A DNA stretch of 64,000 bases from Scolanthus callimorphus (taxonomy: Eukaryota > Cnidaria > Anthozoa > Actiniaria > Edwardsiidae). The position numbers and the translations under genes were made by a program. The stretch is taken from NCBI GenBank assembly GCA_033964015.1, contig CM066913.1:17755854-17819853 (forward strand). The letters run 5' to 3'. Numbering within the stretch: the first letter of the stretch is position 1; each line of letters begins with the position of its first letter. Below the pieces are notes generated by a model. The model was given only the letters and a program-made list of their open reading frames with translations, made no database searches and had not been told where the DNA came from. Below, piece by piece: positions 58,501 through 64,000 of the stretch.

Positions 58501-60691
58501 AAAATAATCCTTTCAAGTGTCAGAAAAATGCAATTCTAGGTTGTTTTGACCTGTTATCAAGACGATGGAATTGGATTGCGATTTGAGCTATTTTCATGTC
58601 AGAGAAGTGGCCAGCAAGCGTGCGAGAGCCCCTTTAAGGAAACCGCCTTCCAATGGTTCACGCACATCATTATTATTTTATATTTTTGTCTTTCTACAGA
58701 ATTCCCTACTCTAACCCGTAAGCCCGCTGATCTTACAGTGCAAGCAGGCGGGCTCATAAAGCTGCCGTGCGCTGCCACAGGGCACCCGGTTCCGACGATA
58801 ACCTGGCGTAAGGACGACGGCACGACAAAGTTCCCGGCAGCACTTGAGAAGCGCATTGAACATCACCCGTCAGATGATCTATTTATGATCAAGAACGCAA
58901 AGGCGGAGGATATGGGCTCGTACACTTGTAGCGCTACTAATGATGCAGGGACCGTTAACGCGACTGCATTTGTTACTGTGCTAGGTAAGAATACAAATGT
59001 GCTTTAGAAATTAGCCTGCTAGCCGGCTCTCCAAGTTTTTTTCGGATATTTGATTTTTTGCCACAGGAATCCCTGGAATGTTTGTTCATTTTGTTTTGTT
59101 CATTTTGTTTTGTTTGTTCATTTTGTTTTGTTTGTTCATTTTGTTTTGTTTGTTCGGTTTGTTTTGTTTGTTCATTTTGTTTTTGTTCATTTAGTTTTGT
59201 TTCTCCGTTTTGTGTTTGTTTGTTTGTTTGTTTGTTTGTTTGTCAGAAGTTTCAAGTTGAACGGTAACCCTCTTAATGCAATAAAACGATGATCGTTCCC
59301 TGAATGCGCGATCCAGCTATTCTAGTTGTATGTATCACAAAACTGGGTTACAGTGCTCTGTTCGTTTGTGTACAGCGCAGCCACCAGGAACCAACTCAAA
59401 CTACCACAATAGACAAAGTCGGCTAACGGTGTTTACATCTTGTTGCCACCCAATTCATTTGGAGGATACCTTTGTTCATTTTGTAGATGCGTGCTTGTAG
59501 ATACATTGTATCGTCCAAATTAATCATCACATGATCTGAATTGGGTGACAGCAAGACGTAATCATTGTTAGCGGATTATGTCTATTATCACATCTTCCCA
59601 TCTAAAACGAACATTTGATTTCATTGTCCATTTCAGAGGAGCCGCGCTTCACACAGCACATGGTCAGCAAGCGTGTCCGCGAGGGCGAGAGTGCGGTACT
59701 AGAGTGCCTCGCCAGCGGTAGCCCCACGCCACGCTTCACGTGGTATAAAAACCGCATAGAGATTGTATTCACCGCGCGCGTGCTGACGCATCTAAAAGGC
59801 CAGTTGCTAGTAATCGTACGCGTCCAACAACAAGACGAAGGGACGTATACTTGTCAAGTGACGAATGCGCTAGGGACTGCGAGCCAAACTGCGGAGCTTA
59901 CGGTTTTTGAAGGCGCCGAGCCTTTGGGAAGAGAAGAAGAAAAGGAGGGGCGCTACGACAAGAAGACGTTTCTGGGAATCATTGTTATTGCGGTGGTGTC
60001 GTGTGTGGTGGGAACGTCGCTTGTATGGCTGCTTGTTATTTACTGCGCAAGGCGCGGTTCACATCGGAGGCACAAACTTCGCCGCGCGCCTTTCCATGCT
60101 GATACTACCGATGCTACGAGCTCTAAAATGGCACAACGCGAGGAGCTGAGTTATATCCCGTTAAAATCGTCGAGCTCTGGGAGCACGCAAACAAGCAGGG
60201 ACTCACCGCGATCAACCGCGACTTTTTTACCTTCAACAGACTCTCAGGGGACCGCGTTCCCTGTTAGTTCTTCCGGATCCGAGACGCACTCGGGATCCGA
60301 CAAGACTTCGACTGCGGGTAACATCTCCTCGGAGAATTCACTCAAAGGCAGTCACTGCTCGTTGAGCTCCTCATCATGCCATTCGGAAGATTCCGAGCCT
60401 GTTCGGCAGGTCGTGCATGTACAGATACACTCGCCCGATAGTGACTCGGAAAAATGTAGAACAACGTCGCCTGCGCGGCGAAAAGATAATACGAGATCGG
60501 ACTGCGAGAAAATCTCCGATTCCCTAACGAACCCGTCGGAACATTGCGGTACGACTGCGGGTCCGAGCGGGACATTTCGCGGGTTTGATGTGGAATGTTC
60601 AAACAGTAATGGAGTAGTTAACTACGCTCCTATGGAATGCCAGGGAGTAATTGTACGGACGCCATCAGATCCCGCGTTACATTGTGTATAG
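40399..60691 (+). CDS. LRIG: LRIG-type receptor (leucine-rich repeats and Ig-like domains), whole gene of 20 exons
   Basis: Joining 20 exons gives 3,045 nt in one frame: 1,014 codons plus stop. Order: signal peptide (1-22), LRRNT cysteines (CRGNKPCFCLGSRVLC), a run of LRRs (about 65-405), LRRCT (about 405-460, CDCKLKWL), Ig1 (461-568), Ig2 (569-663), Ig3 (664-760), one membrane helix (about 774-800), and a 210-residue Ser/Thr-rich cytoplasmic tail. That order and count, about 15 LRRs with three Igs and one helix, define the LRIG family (vertebrate LRIG1 is about 1,090 residues). In vertebrates LRIG1 restrains receptor tyrosine kinases such as EGFR, and LRIG3 affects BMP/FGF signalling; the role in this animal is inference. 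Every LRR exon is phase 2 on both sides. All splice sites are GT/AG. MITEs fill many introns but no exon is disturbed. Confidence 0.95.
40593..44346 (+). other. LRIG intron 1
   Basis: 3.75 kb, AT-rich, free of obvious MITEs. A small hairpin pair GGTTGCATAATATATTGAC / TCAATATGCAACC lies near 44,164-44,200. No other gene is seen. Confidence 0.6.
44347..44418 (+). CDS. LRIG: LRIG exon 2 (LRR)
   Basis: 72 bp after TTTGTAG. Reads LDLSYNNIEHLDVQQLSKFT-SLREL, a 24-residue LRR, phase 2 at both ends. Confidence 0.93.
45505..45579 (+). CDS. LRIG: LRIG exon 3 (LRR)
   Basis: 75 bp after TTTTTTATAG. Reads YINHNNIKFLPSWDSF then PATLSTLSL; phase 2 at both ends. Confidence 0.92.
45608..45975. mobile_element. 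Hairpin repeat in LRIG intron 3
   Basis: TTGTGACACCCACCTAATGTG (about 45,771) mirrors CACATTAGGTGGGTGTCACAA (about 45,850). Outer partial symmetry includes ATACAGTAAATGTATGA / TCATACATTTACTGTAT. Probably a MITE; the ends are not precise. Confidence 0.65.
46204..46269 (+). CDS. LRIG: LRIG exon 4 (LRR)
   Basis: 66 bp after CTTTTTTAG. Reads HHNKIVLIPSFNRSKQLSLR. Donor GTGAGT, phase 2. Confidence 0.92.
47624..47695 (+). CDS. LRIG: LRIG exon 5 (LRR)
   Basis: 72 bp after TTTTTTCTTTCAG. Reads LFLNNNKISSIGDNAFVNLS then NLQIL. Donor GTAAGT. Confidence 0.94.
48107..48263. mobile_element. TTAGTCAAATCACACTAG MITE in LRIG intron 5
   Basis: The left end TTAGTCAAATCACACTAGTGG mirrors the right end CCTACTAGTGTGATTTGACTAA around about 115 bp. 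A CTGATTGG motif lies inside. Confidence 0.8.
48920..48991 (+). CDS. LRIG: LRIG exon 6 (LRR)
   Basis: 72 bp after TTCCACCAG. Reads KLNKNKLAEVPTTALSYLSS then LRIL. Donor GTAAGT. Confidence 0.93.
49141..49212 (+). CDS. LRIG: LRIG exon 7 (LRR)
   Basis: 72 bp after CTCTTTTGCAG, only about 150 bp from exon 6. Reads DLSRNQLKSVSPSSFRRLTS then LQTL. Confidence 0.94.
49808..49985. mobile_element. CATTCTCG...CGAGAATG MITE with 9-bp target duplication (LRIG intron 7)
   Basis: The termini CATTCTCGACCCAGAGCTCC and GGAGCTCTGGGTTCGAGAATG are flanked by ACTGTGACG on both sides (49,799-49,807 and 49,986-49,994). Inner arms: CCGGCTCG, GTGACA, GCGCATG. Same family as 22,325-22,540. Confidence 0.9.
50180..50248 (+). 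CDS. LRIG: LRIG exon 8 (LRR)
   Basis: 69 bp after TTTTTTTCTAG. Reads RLSKNKISTVRGAYWVLDNL then EQL. Donor GTAAGT. Confidence 0.93.
50395..50545. repeat. GATTGGCT...AAGCCATTCAA repeats in LRIG intron 8
   Basis: TGATTGGCTGTCAGGGAAGCCATTCAA, TGATTGGCTAACAGGAAAGCCATTCAA and CATTGGCTAATAAGCCGGCAGTCA follow each other. They resemble the 35-bp unit of the minisatellite at 62,404-62,808. Confidence 0.6.
50877..50948 (+). CDS. LRIG: LRIG exon 9 (LRR)
   Basis: 72 bp after CTTTTCTTCTAG. Reads YLDRNNFTTIETSWFFGLQS then LQNL. Confidence 0.94.
51066..51146 (+). CDS. LRIG: LRIG exon 10 (LRR)
   Basis: 81 bp after TCTCTGTAG. Reads YLQNNKILTITLTKFADWRS then FPVLRKL, a 27-residue repeat. Confidence 0.93.
51242..51313 (+). 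CDS. LRIG: LRIG exon 11 (LRR)
   Basis: 72 bp after TTCCTTTGTAG. Reads NLAKNKLSHISDQTFKDLLA then LKFL. Confidence 0.94.
51370..51540. mobile_element. CTCGTACCC-family fragment in LRIG intron 11
   Basis: CAATCTCGTACCCAAAGCTG, a GCCTTCGCTGACTGGCTGATTTTGAAC segment and CTCGCGCATGCGTCAGTGG match the 49,808 and 27,468 elements. The right terminus is lost. Confidence 0.65.
51628..51699 (+). CDS. LRIG: LRIG exon 12 (LRR)
   Basis: 72 bp after TTATTTTTCCAG. Reads NLGNNHIYHITAGSFSDLHL then LESL. Confidence 0.94.
51850..52270. repeat. 104-105-bp minisatellite in LRIG intron 12, about four copies
   Basis: The unit carries GCGCCATTGCTCACGTCATG, TATGTCTGACTTCGCCTCC, TGATTGGTTTGTTGTTAAATGG and CTCCTGATTGGCTAGTGG. 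Spacing is 105 then 104 bp (CCATTGCTCA at 51,961, 52,066, 52,170). Each unit holds two inverted CCAAT boxes and a CACGTCATGA motif. Confidence 0.92.
52306..52692. mobile_element. CAGGGTTCCCACG MITE in LRIG intron 12
   Basis: Ends CAGGGTTCCCACGGG and CGCGGGAACCCTG, flanked by TATAA on both sides (52,301-52,305 and 52,693-52,697). The interior is rich in CCTGGAAAGTC words, like 20,008-20,257. A second hairpin sits inside (GTAGCCTGAGTATCA / TGATACTCAGGCTAC, about 52,510-52,561). Confidence 0.85.
53350..53640. mobile_element. TTAA-family MITE copy, decayed (LRIG intron 12)
   Basis: TACCGAATTCAATCGAAAATATTGCACTGGATTCCC, TAAATCAGCCGATGGAAATGGATGCTTTCTC and TCGGTATGTTGCTAGGCTGAC match the bodies of 55,457-55,680 and 61,672-61,890. 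The ends have decayed. Confidence 0.65.
53869..53949 (+). CDS. LRIG: LRIG exon 13 (LRR)
   Basis: 81 bp after TATTGTGTTTAG. Reads DLSNNDISWTVEEMNGPFKG then LRNLANL. It follows the longest repeat-filled intron of the LRR run. Confidence 0.93.
54067..54324. mobile_element. Inverted-repeat MITE in LRIG intron 13
   Basis: ACAGCCGATTGCGTTTGAGCGTTTTACCCTAACAGTT mirrors AACTGTTAGGGTAAAACGCTCAAACGCAATCGACTGT. CAAACGT arms lie within, around a core with GACCAATCAGAG. A G-rich stretch follows at 54,370-54,415. Confidence 0.9.
54760..54831 (+). CDS. LRIG: LRIG exon 14 (LRR)
   Basis: 72 bp after CTCGCCCCAG. Reads RLDGNRITAIAGKAFLGLEN then LQFL. Confidence 0.94.
54961..55032 (+). CDS. LRIG: LRIG exon 15 (LRR)
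   Basis: 72 bp after TTTTTTCTTCAG. Reads NISANIITSIEEEAFQEMEK then LQLL. Confidence 0.94.
55189..55355 (+). CDS. LRIG: LRIG exon 16 (LRRCT)
   Basis: 167 bp after TTTTTTTTTAAG. Reads LWLNTSHLMCDCKLKWLGGW, with further Cys in RARCLHP and SAFICG, the LRRCT cap. It leaves phase 1. Confidence 0.93.
55457..55680. mobile_element. AGAGCC/TTAA MITE in LRIG intron 16
   Basis: The left end ATAGCCTGTGTCAACC follows TTAA (55,453-55,456). The right end GGCGGCTGACACAGGCTCT is followed by TTGA, a decayed TTAA. Same family as 61,672-61,890, opposite orientation. Confidence 0.8.
55795..55945. mobile_element. Decayed inverted repeat, relative of 14,740-14,914
   Basis: TTTCCCATGGATAGCCATTA, GAACACTTCCCGTTCTTCTAC, TTCAGCTTTTCCCATCATTGGGTTTCTTCAGAAATTCCCTGTG match the 14,740 element with losses. 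Confidence 0.6.
56066..56245. mobile_element. AAATCGGCTAACGGTGTTTACATC MITE, copy 1 (LRIG intron 16)
   Basis: GTGTTTACATCTTGTTGCCACCCAATTCAGATCATGTGATGATTCCTTTGG mirrors its inverse ending TTGGGTGGCAACAAGATGTAAACAC. A second copy is at 59,404-59,585. Confidence 0.85.
56326..56561. mobile_element. 236-bp hairpin MITE with 9-bp target duplication (LRIG intron 16)
   Basis: Arms of over 100 bp (TAGCCTGCTAGCAGGCGTTG ... CAACGCCTGCTAGCAGGCTA) pair almost perfectly around a C-rich loop. TGGAAGTTT flanks both sides (56,317-56,325 and 56,562-56,570). It ends about 58 bp before exon 17. The mirrored 62-codon frames on both strands are by-products. Confidence 0.95.
56620..56801 (+). CDS. LRIG: LRIG exon 17 (first half of Ig1)
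   Basis: After CTCTTGCAG. Reads PIPQISVHPTSQQAMRGDN, ITLHCRVQV (first Ig cysteine), VTLEWRRDYEVLADG. Donor AAG|GTAGAT, phase 0. Confidence 0.88.
56828..57255. repeat. GCGCTCTGATTGG element and 119-bp tandem pair (LRIG intron 17)
   Basis: 56,828-57,000 is a copy of the element at 5166-6210 without its insertion. From about 57,003 to 57,250 a 119-bp unit (AAAACGCGCGCTCTGATTGG, CGATAGGTCGTGTGTTACAG, ACTGGCGTCATAGCGCGGGA) occurs twice. Confidence 0.8.
57330..57600. repeat. Dispersed repeat, relative at 61,500-61,980
   Basis: GAACAGCTCTGGGTGATTTT, ACCATAAATTGCAAACGAAA and GCCAAAACGCAGTTTGGCGTTCGGAAA match, inverted, sequence flanking the MITE at 61,672. This explains the 101-codon frame here. 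Confidence 0.6.
57802..57943 (+). CDS. LRIG: LRIG exon 18 (second half of Ig1)
   Basis: After TTCCCGTCTAG. Reads TVDEDTVTYISDLFLQNVDF, then GDAGLYQCIASNKYGSKYSK with the second Ig cysteine in DxGxYxC. Donor GTGAGT, phase 1. Confidence 0.92.
58700..58984 (+). CDS. LRIG: LRIG exon 19 (Ig2)
   Basis: 285 bp, phase 1 at both ends. I-set Ig: IKLPCAATGHPVPTITWRKD, DLFMIKNAKAEDMGSYTC, SATNDAGTVNATAFVTV. Confidence 0.95.
59075..59245. repeat. TTCATTTTGTTTTGTTTG microsatellite (LRIG intron 19)
   Basis: About 17-18-bp units of TTTGTTCATTTTGTTTTG, shading into (TTTG)n at 59,213-59,241. It produces low-complexity Phe/Cys/Val frames that are not genes. Confidence 0.9.
59404..59585. mobile_element. AAATCGGCTAACGGTGTTTACATC MITE, copy 2 (LRIG intron 19)
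   Basis: ATAGACAAAGTCGGCTAACGGTGTTTACATC with TGTTGCCACCCAATTCA; inverse TGAATTGGGTGACAGCAAGACGTAATCATTGTTAGCGGATTATGTCTAT. More decayed than copy 1. It ends about 50 bp before exon 20. Confidence 0.8.
59637..60691 (+). CDS. LRIG: LRIG exon 20 (Ig3, membrane helix, cytoplasmic tail)
   Basis: 1,055 bp to TAG at 60,689. Ig3: VLECLASGSPTPRFTWYKNR, QQDEGTYTCQVTNALG. A charged linker precedes the helix FLGIIVIAVVSCVVGTSLVW-LLVIY and the stop-transfer CARRGSHRRHKLRR. The tail is Ser/Thr-rich (SYIPLKSSSSGST) and ends SDPALHCV. No kinase or TIR domain. No AATAAA was found in the first 300 bp after the stop. Confidence 0.95.
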
Positions 60692-62403
60692 CACTTTGTT
60701 TATAGCACTGTATAAATGTGTACATAGATTCAGGTAAAGTGTTACAATAGGGAAGAGATTTGAGAGTCGAGAGAAACAGCTCTCGAATTTCTTGGAATTC
60801 TATGAATTTCACAGAAGGGCTTCCGACTTAGTAAGCATCTGGATCATCTTGAGAAATTGCAAACGAAATATTTTACATTTTTTTAAAGATAATGAGCGCG
60901 TAGTTCGACAGATTATTGGGCAGGTGTTTGGCCTTCTCCCCTAATTCGTCTTCCAATCATCATCTCATACAAATGTATTCCCTTGCATCGTCTTACGAAA
61001 TGCATTCTAAGTCAGCAGCCCTCCTTAGCCTTATTTTCAGCAGGCTACGAGACCGTCTGTTCATCGTCCGAGAGGAACCGTGCGGACGTAGCCGGCAGGA
61101 AATTAGACAACCCCCTTTCTATGCCGTGTTCACACGCGCGTTATTACGGACTCCTACTCGGGTTTGGGTCTCAAGTAACACGTGTGAACGCTGCCTAAAA
61201 AGAGACACCATGAATGTAGCTATGAATATAGCTGTTGAGCTATGGTCAAGGGCGTGGCAGCAAGGCCTAGTAAAACTAGGCTTAGCGTTAAAATGAGGCA
61301 AAGTACCTTAGCGTTTGCCTCTTTCGCCCTTGGTCACTGCATATCTATTTCTTGGTACTTTTTACTTTTTTTGTTGTAAAGTGTAAATAACTCTGACTGA
61401 AAAACCTGTTGAAGATCACGTTTTGGTTACTTGTTATCGTGCCGTTAAATGTTCTGACTCCTCGAAACATGTCCCAGATTTATCTTTGAATTTTACTGCG
61501 ATTTTCATAACTCTGCGATCTCACACTTTACCTTTCCGAACGCCAAACTGCGTTTTGGCTTCCGTCAATCAAACCTTTGAGGACAGGCGCATGGAGAGTT
61601 TTGTTTGTTTTGTTTATGGTGGAAATTGTGGTTTTGAAATCTAGCTAGTCCTTCGTTCAAAAACCTCTTAAAGAGCCTGTGTCAGCCGCCATTTTAACAG
61701 CATAGCAATATACCAAGTCGGAGAAAGCATCCATTTCCATCGCTGATTTAGAGAATATAGAGCAATGTTCTCGATTGAGTTTGGTAAATCAAATCTGAAA
61801 CTTTGTTTTTAGATGCTTATTAAGGGATTTCTACACGCAATTCGTCTTCAAATATCTAACGAAAACAAAGGAGTGGCTGACACGGGCTCTTTAAAGCCGG
61901 CGTGAAATCACCCAGAGCTGTTCACTCGTTTGATTGAGCGGAAGCCAAACGTAGAGTTCGCAGAATTATGAAAAATTGCACTAAACGATAAACGTTGCGG
62001 GACGTTCTGAACAGGTCTTTATCTTCAGTCCTTCATTATCGTAATGATTAACTATTTATAATTATTAAATTGAATTTAAAGTCGTAAGTGCATTCATCGA
62101 AGGGAACGTGGGGTATTTTTAGCAACCACATTCCCAGAGATGGATTATCTACTTTTCAACATCTTTATCCTTCCCTCAAGGGAGTCGCGGTTTTCCTATT
62201 AATAAAAAAAACGTTCGTTATACGCAGTGTTTTGTGTGTTTGCAGATCGATGTTGTACCGCTTTTATAGGTCCCATGGACCGAGAGGTTCCGTTACCGTA
62301 CTACTCTATTGTCTTTACTGATCTCTATAATTGACGGGAACGTCCTTTTGACTGATTAGAGTCGTATAGTTTTGGTATATTTTCCGTCTAATTGGGATGG
62401 ATT
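60692..62403. other. Downstream of LRIG: 3' region and repeats
   Basis: The probable 3' UTR has no clear AATAAA. Hairpins: GTTCACACGCG / CACGTGTGAAC (61,127-61,190) and TATGGTCAAGGGCG / CGCCCTTGGTCA (61,240-61,338). A dispersed repeat (relative of 57,330-57,600) is split by the MITE at 61,672. No gene is supported. Confidence 0.5.
61672..61890. mobile_element. AGAGCC MITE with TTAA target duplication (best copy)
   Basis: The ends AGAGCCTGTGTCAGCCGCC and GGCTGACACGGGCTCT are flanked by TTAA on both sides (61,668-61,671 and 61,891-61,894). TTAA duplication is the mark of piggyBac-type (and some Harbinger/Kolobok) elements. Non-coding. Relatives: 14,148, 53,350, 55,457 and fragments near 7,500 and 15,540. 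Confidence 0.88.
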
Positions 62404-62808
62404 TAAAGCCATTCAGAAGCAATTGGGCTGGCTGTGAGGAAAGCCATTCAGAGGCAATTGGGCTGGCTGGGAGGAAAGCCATTCAGAGGCAATTGGGCTG
62501 GCTGGGAGGAAAGCCATTCAGAAGCAATTGGGCTGGCTGGGAGGAAAGCCATTCAGAAGCAATTGGGCTGGCTGGGAGGAAAGCCATTCAGAGGCAATTG
62601 GGCTGGCTGGGAGGAAAGCCATTCAGAAGCAATTGGGCTGGCTGGGAGGAAAGCCATTCAGAGGCAATTGGGCTGGCTGTGAGGAAAGCCATTCAGAAGC
62701 AATTGGGCTGGCTGGGAGGAAAGCCATTCAGAGGCAATTGGGCTGGCTGGGAGGAAAGCCATTCAGAGGCAATTGGGCTGGCTGTGAGGAAAGCCACTCA
62801 GAAGCAAG
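62404..62808. repeat. 35-bp minisatellite, about 11-12 copies
   Basis: The unit is AAGCCATTCAGAGGCAATTG followed by GGCTGGCTGGGAGGA. Main variants are AGAAGC/AGAGGC and CTGTGAGG/CTGGGAGG. With no stop codon in any phase and a 35-bp period, all three plus-strand frames are open and give a 35-residue repeating peptide (GRKAIQRQLGWLGGKPF...). No start context or splice site supports translation. Confidence 0.95.
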
Positions 62809-62829
62809 TTGAAAATCACTATCATGATT

Positions 62830-64000
62830 TGATTGGAGAAGGTAGTTCCGTGAACTACCTCAGCGTCGGCCGTGCTCGTGGCCTTTAAAATTTGAGTCAT
62901 ATGCAGCGTAGATTTGTAAAGTATTTGTATCAAAGTAACAATGCTTAATAATTCCAGCCAAAAATGCGTTTATTCTTCCTTAAAATCGGCGCTTAGAATT
63001 ATTTTTTTTAATAATTTTGATTCTCTTTTGTCCAGACGTGACGATTGCTCGAGATCCCCTATCATGCGATACGAGCGTTTTGCTATCGTAAAACTGTTTC
63101 GTTTGGCGATCGATCCACTGTAAAGCTATGTCACAAGAAAATTGCCTGGACGATTCCATGACCGAACTGCTCCACACAATTCGAATATCCTGCAGGCTAG
63201 CGTCGTCAACGCACTTTAATACACTTTCACTTATGGAAGTTATTTTAGAAGGTACATTATATGTACAGATACGATAGCTATCTTATACAAGTAAGATATA
63301 ATGAATATTTTACAGGTTTATATATATCAACAAAAAATAAATAAATGTGAGAGCTTACGAGGTGGATTTGTATTTTTTTAAATTAGGTGCTACCCACATC
63401 ACAGCGGAAACACAAAGGCCAGTTTGCACTTGCAATTTTTGTCGCGCGAATTGCGGCAATTTTTCTCGCACGTCCGCGTCATCATCAAAATCATTTTTCC
63501 CGTACGTTCGTGTCGCATCAAAATCATTTTTCCCGCACGCGTCGCATCAAATCAATGTAAACGATGTGATATCGCGATGTCTCGCGGAGATTTCAAACAT
63601 GTTCGAAACTCTGCAACTTGATGCGATTTGAAGAAAAGAGCACAGCGGATCGCACCGGAGAGTTGGGAGCAACTCGCGCGAGAAAAGTCGCCGCGACAAG
63701 TGTGAACCGGTCTTAAGTTTGGCTCCTAACATGCTAAAAGGGATTGGAAGAGGTTACAGAACAGAAAAACACGAGAACGCTCAAAAAAGAGGAAACTATA
63801 GTGGCAGTATAGGTCTCAACTCAACCTTTTTCGGATCCTGTCTGCTCTATCAGTTCCCCATCAATTCTTCGTCAAGGTGAATGAGGGGAAACGTTGGTCG
63901 CCAGAGATATAAACCTAGTCGCATCGGGGACTCATGATTGGTCGCAATTTCGTAGCGGCCAACGAAGGAATCGATGGTCTTTGTACCCGCGCACCAAAAT
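62830..64000. other. Window end: inverted repeats, no gene seen
   Basis: At about 63,410-63,720 an imperfect inverted-repeat element has AAGGCCAGTTTGCACTTGCA and GTCGCGCGAATTGC on the left and GTCGCCGCGACAAGTGTGAACCGGTCTTA on the right. It contains a CAAAATCATTTTTCCCG..CG direct repeat (63,487 and 63,520). The last 200 bp show nothing recognisable. Confidence 0.5.

Noticed and set aside
59050..59292. Phe/Cys-rich frames resembling membrane peptides
   Set aside because: They are translation of a TTTTGTTTG microsatellite in LRIG intron 19.
62397..62888. 163-codon repetitive protein (GWLGGKPFR repeats)
   Set aside because: It is a minisatellite product open in every frame, with no splice or promoter evidence.

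Overview
This is nuclear DNA from an animal, most likely an anthozoan cnidarian of the sea-anemone/coral type. Genes are split by GT/AG introns with clear polypyrimidine acceptors. Intergenic DNA is AT-rich and full of short inverted-repeat (MITE-like) elements and minisatellites. The recurring 'GCGCGCTCTGATTGG' and 'CTCGTACCCAGAGC' repeat motifs are familiar from anthozoan genomes. The species call is inference.

Layout. (1) 1-11,239, minus strand: a Shaw/Kv3-like voltage-gated potassium channel. An intact T1 exon (10,688-11,239) is separated by a 9.6-kb intron from a transmembrane/pore exon (1-1,055) that runs toward the window edge. The pore exon carries several 1-2-nt frame breaks. The intron holds a local duplication of the pore exon's own splice acceptor, a ~25-copy 67-bp minisatellite and nested DNA transposons. 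(2) 15,325-17,639, plus strand: a small secreted pentraxin-domain gene in three exons. (3) 18,320-24,838, minus strand, convergent with the pentraxin: a secreted protein of an uncharacterised family, with five exons visible. Its splice phases mostly fit, but several exons are interrupted by a stop and 1-nt shifts. One exon's acceptor plus 5' end is present three times, and a MITE sits 12 nt from one donor. (4) 24.8-40.4 kb: a gene-poor stretch with MITEs. (5) 40,399-60,691, plus strand: a complete LRIG-type gene (leucine-rich repeats and immunoglobulin-like domains). It has 20 exons that join in frame into about 1,014 codons: signal peptide, LRRNT, a run of LRRs each on its own phase-2 exon, LRRCT, three Ig domains, one membrane helix and a Ser-rich tail. 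(6) 60.7-64 kb: downstream repeats, including a 35-bp minisatellite that is open in all three frames.

The four genes do not form a pathway; they are ordinary unlinked animal genes. The most informative observations are structural. They include duplications that copy intron acceptors together with exon starts in two different genes, several MITEs with readable target-site duplications (9-bp, TTAA, TA), and the contrast between the intact LRIG gene and the frame-broken channel and secreted-protein genes. No new multi-gene system is claimed.
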